This document shows positions 53,918-61,743 of a stretch of DNA of 64,000 bases, one piece after another. Numbering within the stretch: the stretch's first letter is position 1; every line of letters starts with the position of its first letter. A program made the translations under genes and the position numbers. This DNA comes from Zantedeschia hybrid cultivar (lineage: Eukaryota; Streptophyta; Magnoliopsida; Alismatales; Araceae). Below the pieces are notes generated by a model. The model saw nothing but the letters and a program-made list of their open reading frames with translations. It was not told where the DNA came from and searched no databases. The DNA lies in assembly GCA_030544215.1 (NCBI GenBank), contig JARZZO010000003.1:24499879-24563878 (forward strand). The letters run 5' to 3'.

Positions 53918-56590
53918 TCATGGCTGACTCTCCCCAGCTCCCTCATCAAGCTGGCTCTGGGCCTCGTCTTGAACATCTGGTGCTGGCGCTCGAGACGGCG
54001 GCGGCGGTGGTCCCATCACACTTGGCCCGAAGATAATGCGATGCTCGCCGTGAAAGCACTCGCCTGTCCTAGCTCCAGCGCCCGCACGCACGTTCGTACC
54101 GAGCCTCTATACTCTGGCGCTCGTGCTTTGCCACTGATAGGCGGCCCTGGAGGCTCTCCAATCGGGATCGGTCATGATCCCTCTCATCAGTCAAAACCTC
54201 CAGTCGGACTTGGAGTCGTGCAAGCTCACGCGGGAGGTTGCCGATAGAAAGCCTCGCCAGTTGCTCCTCCACCTCGACAACACGAGAAGCCCTGGCCTGA
54301 GGCTCCTCTAAGTCGGCTTTCGCCTTCTCGAAGGCCTGAATGAGTTCCTGAACCTGTAGCAGAAAGCACCGTCAGTCGAATAATCAAGCAAGCAGATTCA
54401 TGATGAAATAAAGAAGGCAAGCTGAAGACTCACTCTAGCAGTAGCATCGTCCTCAGCCTGAGTGGCGCAGCGAATAGCGGAGGCCAGCTGACTCCGCAGA
54501 TCGATGATTGTGGACTCGTAAGTAGCATTGCAAGATGGATTGGCAGTTGAATCAGTGGGAGGGGCTGCATGTGTATAAGCGGCTCGCTATAACAAAAGAA
54601 GGAGACCATTGTTAATGGATTAGTGCCAAAATAGTTTAATAATAGAAGAAAGTATTCATAATATCACTCATGCATGTCATACTTACCAGTTTGTTCAACT
54701 CCTTTTGAATCTGTTCCAGCTGAACCTCGGCGTCCTAGAGGTGGCCTTGAAGAGTGATGATGGTGGCATCCCGCGCATACTGCATATTCATATCATAATA
54801 TGTCATGCATTCACAAATGTAAGCAAAATAATTAATAAAATGAAAGAAGCATACATATCATATTACTTACATCAAGAGGACAGAGTAGTCGAAGATGAGC
54901 GGCGTAGTAGGTCTGATATTGTTGAAGGTAAGCATCGCTGCTCGCCACCTATGAAGTCACCAGAACTCCATACCGGAACTAGTCTTCATATTGGTCCGGG
55001 AATTTCGCCCTCCAGTCGGTGCAGGCTTGTTTCCCCCTCATCGTCCTCCCAATCCCCTCAGGGATCTCCTCCTCTATCCATTCTTGGTGCAGTCCTAAAG
55101 TCCTCCTTACCAGCCTTAGGCGTAGGAGGGCAATCTCGTTCATGCAATGAACCCAAACTTGACACCCAAACCGGCCCTGCCCGCGCTCTACCCATGGTTG
55201 CCCCACATCATCTATACCAAGATATGGACGCCAGATAACCTACATTCATATAGGTTAGTTGCATTGCATAATTAAACAAATGAATAAGCAATTAAATAGG
55301 CATTTAATAAAATGTTTAGCAAAATATTCTAAATAAAGATCCAATCTTACAACGAAAACATTTAACATGGAATAATTCAGTAAAAATATCCAATGAATCA
55401 TATATAATTAAATATTTAATTAAACATTTAATCAAACATCTTAGACATAATATAATTCCATAAAACATTTGAATATATAATTAATTAGTTGCTCTAATCA
55501 GCACATTTCATTTAAACAAACATTTTAAGTAATTTAACGTAAAAACATTTTCAATAAAAATATAAACATTCAGAACATGTTATAAAACATTTGAGGAAAA
55601 AAAGAGGAATTAAAACTTACCAAGAGCTTTGGGTAGTCAAGAAATTGACGGCGGAGGGACGTCAGCTGGTGGTGCTGTGGCGCCATATCTACGATAGTGC
55701 GCCAACGCTGGGTCAGTGGGACTGCCGCCGGCTGCTTGGATGGCCTCGCTCGGCCTAGAGGAAAATAATAATAACTCCACACCTGCATACAAGAATGTGT
55801 GTGTTAGAATCATCATAATCATGTGCATCATATTAAATAATCATAATAAACAAACATAAAATGAACTAAATACCTGAAGAAACGACGCGAAGCCACTGAT
55901 GGTGGTCTCCCGATCAGGCGTGACTGCAGAGAGGTTAGTGAAGAGGTGGGCCAGTGTGGCCGCACCCTAGGCATACTCACCTAGACGGTCTAGGTCTGTC
56001 AGAAGGGTCAAGAAGCGGTAATGGATGTAATCACCCTTGGTACCAAACATGAGTCTACTAAAGAAAAAGACCAAGAACCTCCTAAGGTCCCTATCTACAC
56101 TAGCCCTATCGCTCGGATCCTGGCAGTAGGCCTCGCTGGCTGCCCTAGCCAATCTATCTCTAAACTTTCCCCTGGACTCATCGGTGTGCTGTCTTAATTC
56201 TACTAATCCCAAGGATCTCTCCATTGCCACTGTCGCGAGAGTCCGAGACTCTTGGCCTTCTCGCCCCGTGCACTCAAGACCCAGTAGCTCCTGAGCCAAC
56301 TCTCGATAATCAGGATACGTGATCCCGCTCATCGTCTGGCCATCCACCCGTAGACCGGTGATCCTGCACACGTCTTCGAAACTGGGGATCATGTGTCCCT
56401 AGGACATCAGAAATGCCCTACTCTCAGCATGCCATCTCTCCCTCAGCACCTGAAGGGGTACTAGGTCAATCCAAAATGGCTCTATCTCTAATATTTCCCG
56501 GAACCCTATGTCCGCCAGCCTTGCCTTTTGGAAATCTGGGAGACCCCGGTAAGGGGCCACCACCAAATCCCAGGAGATCCTGGTCCTCAT
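53918..56590 (-). pseudogene. Antisense plant-mobile-domain gene of A3 (six exons, about 643 codons)
   Basis: Exons are 56590-55874, 55782-55621, 55239-54871, 54779-54687, 54586-54434 and 54353-53918, all with GT-AG introns (for example CTTCAG|GTATTT, ATGCAG|GTGTGG, CTCTTG|GTAAGT, GATGTAG|GTT-type acceptors). Lengths are 717, 162, 369, 93 and 153, all multiples of three, and 436, which becomes 438 when a 2-base loss relative to A1 is counted. All introns are therefore phase 0. Exons 1-3 hold the PMD (FWIDLVPLQVLRERWH, VCRITGLRVDG, FPLGRARPSK). Exons 4-6 form a coiled coil (LARLQVRLEVLTDERD). Nonsense codons at 56401-56399, near 55972, near 54975 and in exon 4 are mostly TGG or CAG changed to TAG. 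The PMD is shared with transposon-derived and silencing proteins. The role here is unknown. Confidence 0.8.
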
Positions 56591-56829
56591 TGTGCTTTAC
56601 ATTGAATAAAAGTTGATTAAAATCATGATCAGAACATTAATAATCAATTTTTAGAATTATTTTAGATTTTTATCACCATTTTTGAATCGCGCCTAGGTCA
56701 GGAGACGCGCTTCAAAACACGTCCCTGTACCTGGACGCCTTTCAGCCACAGGTTCAAGAACCGGTGGCCGAGCCCCCTTCCCTCCAAAAATTGAGATTTG
56801 AACACTAAATAGAGTGTTTTGAGTCTTAC
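56591..56829 (-). other. Intron or spacer upstream of the A3 PMD exon
   Basis: It has a palindrome pair of the GCGTC/GACGC type at about 56690-56755. It corresponds to 9468-9700 in A1. Confidence 0.45.
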
Positions 56830-57045
56830 CAGGCGTGGGCCGGCCTCTCCCACTGGTGCCGCCGCCTCATCCCCCTCTTGAGCCGCCGAAGGGCTTCCTC
56901 GGCTTCCATGAAGGCCGCCGCCCACAATTCCTAACTCCGCAGCCAATGCCGTCTCTAGAGTTTCTACCACTGCCTCCATCCTTGCCGTGAGGGGGGCAAG
57001 TCGTCGCCGCTTCCCACCTGCGCCGCTAGGCTCGCCGGACTCTAT
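56830..57045 (-). pseudogene. Short acidic first exon of the A3 antisense gene
   Basis: This is homologous to 9258-9467 (shared GGKRRR and GEAGPR). The A1 start codon ATG is ATA here (57045-57043). The exon ends at CGCCTG|GTAAGA, while A1 reads CGTTAG|GTAAGC. Upstream is a C/T-rich leader as in A1. Whether this exon splices to the PMD exon is not settled, since the frames do not join at the nearest acceptor. Confidence 0.55.
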
Positions 57046-57817
57046 GAGAGCTAGAGAGAGAGGATAAGGGCTAGAGAGGGAGATAGAGGGAGAGAGGGAG
57101 TTGGAGAGTGAGAGAGGTTTCAAGAGAGAGAAAGAGGAGGTCATCGGAGCCGCAGTGGTCGCCGGAGCTGGGGGGGTCGCCGGAAAAGGGAGGAGCTGGA
57201 GAAGCCTGCCGTTGCCGGAGAAGGAAGGTAAGAGAGGAGAGAGAAGATCAAAGGAGAGAATGAGGAAGAAGGGGGCTCGGGTTTGCGAGACCCTGTTGAA
57301 ATTTGGTAAATCGCGTCTGGGGACAGTGACACTATTTAGTGGTGCACAAACTGAGGCGGCAATAGAAAATTTTTGAAATTCTTTAAATGCGCCCCCCTTA
57401 GACGACACTTTTTGGAAATTACCACCTCTTTTGGTCTGGGTCATACCACGGAAATACGGAGTAATCAATGAAAAGCATCTTGATCGGACGACGCTATTCA
57501 GTGGAAAATCGTTGGAAATCTCTGGAAAATAGGAGAGAGAAAGTGAAAGGCGTCCTTCTGTAGAGACGCGTTTAGGCTTTTCAAGGATTAAATATTAATT
57601 ATCGAAAACTAAATCTGGGATAAAGGCGTCTCTCTGTAGCGACACTATTTTGACTAAGTAAGCCTGAATTGCTTTGTTTTGAGGAAAAATCACAGTTTTG
57701 TTTAAGGAAACGTTCGAAGTTGTGCGATATTAAGGAGTAATCTTTATGGCAATAAAGGAATGATATCCTATTGAGAATAAAGCAAATACACTAAATTTGG
57801 ATGAGGGTGAAGAGCTC
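57046..57817 (-). other. Spacer between the two antisense genes of A3
   Basis: This is the counterpart of 8492-9257. A C/T-rich leader (minus) at 57046-57290 is followed by palindromes at about 57307, 57385, 57465, 57548 and 57622. No coding frame is supported. Confidence 0.5.
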
Positions 57818-58537
57818 TCAAGGATGAATCTTCATAAGCTCCTTTACATATGATTTCCATAATTCTTTATTGGCCTCATGAGGAAGTTTTATGCAACGGG
57901 TGAATCCGATGTTCGAAAGAGTAGCTCAGCTTTGTCGCCTCGAAATCTTCATTGGTCCCCAATGCTCGGTTCCTGATTAGTAAAAGAGAAGATATTTCTG
58001 GAAATTCATAGCGAGGCATGCCAAGTTGAGGATGACATCGATGTGGATTATAGAGAACGAACTCGGTCACCCCGATCAGTCGGAGCTTTGTGCCGACACC
58101 ACGGCGCACCCGAACCACCTTTTCCTTGAGAGCATGTGGCGTAGATTAAAATCCAGTTATGGGCATAGTCTTCAACTAAGCGCGCCAGTCAGTTCGAGTC
58201 TTAAGGTTGGGCACTCGATTAGTCATGTTATCATTGAGATTCACTATGTTGGAGATGTGGAAGATAGGACTGCGTTGATATGTTTGAGATATCCTTGGAA
58301 CTTTCTCCTCATTATGGCTGAATTTGAAGTGTAATTCCAGCTACAGAGATAAGAGTAGCATGCTACCATAAGGAGGCTGACCTGTGGAAGCCGCAGAGAG
58401 ACCACTATAAAGATAGGCTAGAACCGCTTGCTGATATGCTTTCCTTCGAAAATCTCGTTGATTGCACTAACCTGATCATCTTACAAAGCATTATCTTGGG
58501 TAGGGAATAGTAAAGCTCCAGCTAAGCACGTGGTGAA
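57818..58537 (-). pseudogene. Antisense DUF7745-like gene of A3, 3' part, cut by the Athila-like element
   Basis: The minus strand matches A1 7769-8491. The clearest part is VRVRRGVGTKLRLIGVTEFVLYNPHRCHPQLGMPRYEFPE. The end is TGA at 57820-57818. Frameshifts occur relative to A1. The match to A1 ends at 58537 exactly where the Athila LTR begins, at the A1 position TTCAC 7769-7773, so the 5' part of the gene should continue beyond the right end of the Athila element. Confidence 0.7.
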
Positions 58538-60796
58538 TGATAAAATGTTAAATTGGTCATTTAAGGGCAACCATATGCATCATACTCATGTTTTTATCTG
58601 TAAAATAGCATGAAATGATAGATAATTGTGTAACAAGTCCAACGGTACCAATTTCATCAAATTCTGACTTAAAAACATCGTCATTTCATGTGATCAAAGG
58701 AGTGTAGCGCATTTGCGGTTTTTCGACAAAACCGAGATGAAATAAATAAATATGATGATATTTTTATGATAATGCGCTAAATTATATTTATTTGATGTGA
58801 ACAGGACATGCCGAAGATGCAGTGCAGCTGGAGGAGTTTCCGGAAATTTGGGAGTGGTCCGGTGTGCGGTTTTCAACTAAAACAGGGGTAAAAATACAAA
58901 GTGACTCCTTCCTTCGCTGGAGTTTCCTTAAACCCACTGTTTCCTTTTTCTCCCCAATTTTCCAAACTCCAGTCCGATTTCTTCTCCAGTTTCCTTCCCA
59001 CGCCTATCTTCCTCCCTATATTAATATATATCCTCCCTTCCCACACAGATCCCCCCGGCAGATTTCCTCTTTCCCGTTTTCCTCTTCCGTAGCAACTCTC
59101 TTTCACGTTTTCTCTCTTTTCTCTCCAGATCCTACCCTCCCTCTCTCTCGTCGGCTCTTCCCCCCTTCCTATTCTCTTCCTCTCTCCCGTGTTCTCTCTC
59201 ATTTTTATTCTTTTTCTGCAGCACCCTTCTCTTCCTCCCTCTTCTATTCTCTCCTTCTCTGTCTCGTTATCTCTTCTCTCCCACACGATCTCTATCTCCC
59301 CACGTTCTCTCTTGGATCTCCAGCAGCCTTCCTGTCCAACTTGTCCTTCCTCCGGTGCACCAGCAGACGCGGCAAAGCCCTCCGGCAAGCATCACCTGCA
59401 GCATCCAGCAGCTGTGGTGCAGCAGCCTCCTCCACGTGCAGCAGCCTCCTCCACGGCGAACCAGCGGAGCTTCCTCCAGCAGCCACGTAGAAGACTGCAA
59501 GCCTTCAGCTTCTCCACGTGTTCCTGCACGTCCTAGCAACCCACAAGCAGCAGCCGCCATCCACGCATGCCGGCGGCCCCCTTTCACCTGCTCTGCCAGC
59601 GTTCAAGGCAGCACCAAGCAGCGTTCACGGCAGCACCAAGCAGCAGCAAACGTGCAGCAGCCACCTTCAGCACCTGCAAGTCCAGCAAGCCACGTGCCGG
59701 GCAACCCGTGAAGCCTGCACCTCCTTCAGCCAGCAGCTACACGTGCAGCATCCACGTGCTGCAGCTACCACCAGTTAGCAGCAAACGCAGCAGCAGCAGT
59801 TCCAAGCTCCTTCCTCCAACGCACGTAGCAACCGGCAAGCTCCCATGCGCAGCAAATCCCAACGCTGCCACCAGCTGGGTCTCTCCTCCTCCATGCATGC
59901 AGCAAGTTCACGCTGCACCTGAAGCACCTCCATGCTGCAACCATCTCCAGCAGTATCCTCCTCCAGCAAGCCCAGCCAGCTGCGTCTGAAGCACTGCCAG
60001 CAGCTGCACCAGCCCCCTCCTGCTCTCCACGTGCCTACTCGGCCAGCAACTCTCCAACAACGCACCAGCTGCTGCCTCTCCAGCAACCCTCCATGCAGCT
60101 GGCAGCATCCTTCTAACCTCCTCCACAACCTGCAGCGAGCAGCAGCTTCCCAGCAACCCACCAGGCAAGCACCCAGCCAGCAAAGCTCCTCCAGCCTCTC
60201 CACGTTGCAGCTGCCAAGCCTCCTTCCACGTGCAGCCATGCATGTAACCTGCAACTTCAATGCGCATGAAGCCCAGCAGTAGCCTTCTCCAAGCCCTATT
60301 TGCTGCATAAGCTTGTTTATTTAGTTCTTCGTTAATTACTTTGGTTAGTTTAGATAAGTGTTTTTTTTGTTAAACAATTAGTGGTTAATAAAAGTTTTAT
60401 TCAATTTTTATTTAGTTAACATTTATTTCATCATTACATTAGGAGTGTTTACTTGTTTACTTAGAATTAGTTTAATTAATTTGATTTCTTTTTAATTTTA
60501 ATTAAGTAGCTTGTGTGTGGTTTAATTAGGTAATTAAACATTTAGTATAATTAGTTAATTTAGGTTGTTGTTATTTTTAGAATAATTGAATTATAGAGCA
60601 TAAAAAAATCATAAACAATCATCACTTATTTTTTTAGATTAACTAAACTCCAAAGTTTTCAAAACTAAAATTCTATCTCCCTGTGGTTCGACTCGGACTC
60701 ACCACTATTAAATTTCCAAATTTTGATTTGAGTGAGCCGGATAAATTTAGATTGAACGTTTTCATGTGTTTAACGACACACAATTCGAAACGATCA
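58538..60796 (+). repeat. 5' LTR of the Athila-like element (2259 bp)
   Basis: It starts TGATAAAATG and ends CGATCA, so TGAT/ATCA are inverted termini. The left boundary is fixed by loss of similarity to the A1 antisense gene. The interior has a C/T-rich stretch (58930-59330) after the TATA box and then a CAG/GCA-rich block (59330-60290) with overlapping low-complexity frames on both strands that I do not call as genes. The last 500 bp are AT-rich. The second LTR is not in the window. Confidence 0.8.
59016..59031 (+). promoter_or_regulatory. Candidate TATA box of the Athila LTR
   Basis: CTATATTAATATATAT lies about 480 bp into the LTR, followed by a C/T-rich leader-like stretch. Confidence 0.5.
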
Positions 60797-60801
60797 ATTT
60801 T

Positions 60802-60819
60802 TGCCGCCGTTGCCGGAGA
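60802..60819 (+). other. Primer-binding site of the Athila-like element
   Basis: TGCCGCCGTTGCCGGAGA differs at two positions from TGGCGCCGTTGCCGGGGA, the site complementary to plant tRNA-Asp that Athila-like elements use. It begins 6 bases after the LTR end. Confidence 0.8.
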
Positions 60820-61743
60820 GTTAGATTTTTAATTTTGATTATCTTGGATTTAGTGTAATTAGTCTCTAACTAACCTTATTTTTCTTATTTTTGCAGGTAA
60901 ATTGAAAAAAAAAAAAAAAAAAAAAGGAAAGCGAAATCATGGTCAGTGTGTTCCAACTTTCTATGTTTCAATTTCCTTACTTTAGTTAGTTTCCTTTTTT
61001 GTAGTTTCTAGTTTAGATAGGTTTCCATTAACTAAAAAATAAACAAAAAGAGGAACATCCAAATTTAAAAACCTTCATTGTCAAGATTAGAAACTTTCCA
61101 TGCTAGGCATTCACCATCTTAGGAAAGCATGAGTTAGTTTCCTTTCACAGTTATTTCCATAAATTGTTGAAGATTGCGGGGGAAAGGTACGTGTTTCAAT
61201 TTTTAGCAAGTCATTCATGATTGCATCAACACACCTTGCATTGATTTGTTGCCTTGTATTGCATTCAAAAAGACATTAAGGGCAGCAACTTTAACCACAT
61301 AAGGTAGGGATTTGATCACCCTTCCTTAGCCCACAAATCACCCTCCTTGCATTGGCATTTCCTAATCCAACTAAAAGCAAGTCGAAAGAGAATCTAGGGT
61401 TTACACCGTGAGTGGCTTAAATCTCGAGTTGCCTCCATTTTTGGAAACGGTGTCTAGGCTAGAGGTAAAAAGGCAAACGTCTAAGCGGGAAAGTGGTTCT
61501 CTAATTAGGTCCCTACGAAAGTAGGGGGAGCCTCCCACTACCCCACCTCTTACCTGGCCGTTGACTGATTGTGGTTGTGACTCGACGTGGACTCCATTCA
61601 CCTTGTAAGAAAATTCACATAGAGAGTCTAGGTTAACATTAGATCATTAGGATAATTTGTTTGTCAACATTGATTGCATTTAAAAAAAAAAAAAAAAAAA
61701 CAAGAAATAGAAAACAAAATCTTCTCTCCATCAGTCCTAGTGC
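60820..61743 (+). other. Untranslated leader of the Athila-like element
   Basis: No coding frame is supported. Poly(A) runs lie at about 60906-60925 and 61682-61700. A hairpin-like segment (CTACGAAAGTAGGGGGAG) occurs near 61512. Confidence 0.6.

Larger units (their letters stand above)
50993..58537 (+). mobile_element. A3: right part of a third Tat-lineage element, interrupted by A1 and by the Athila-like element
   Basis: The sequence resumes in pol directly after the A1 LTR, within the end of the second RNase H, then runs through integrase. The antisense region follows: a PMD gene (minus) and a DUF7745-like gene (minus), the same order as in A1. It is cut at 58537 by the Athila LTR. LTRs, gag and RT of A3 are outside the window. 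Many stops make it older or more decayed than A1. Confidence 0.85.

Noticed and set aside
58822..59490. 222-codon Ser/Phe/Leu/Pro-rich frame
   Set aside because: Lies in the C/T-rich part of the Athila LTR; the composition alone explains the frame.
59355..60308. Long overlapping Ala/Ser/Pro/Gln-rich frames on both strands
   Set aside because: They result from the CAG/GCA-rich composition of the Athila LTR; frames on opposite strands mirror each other and show no domain.
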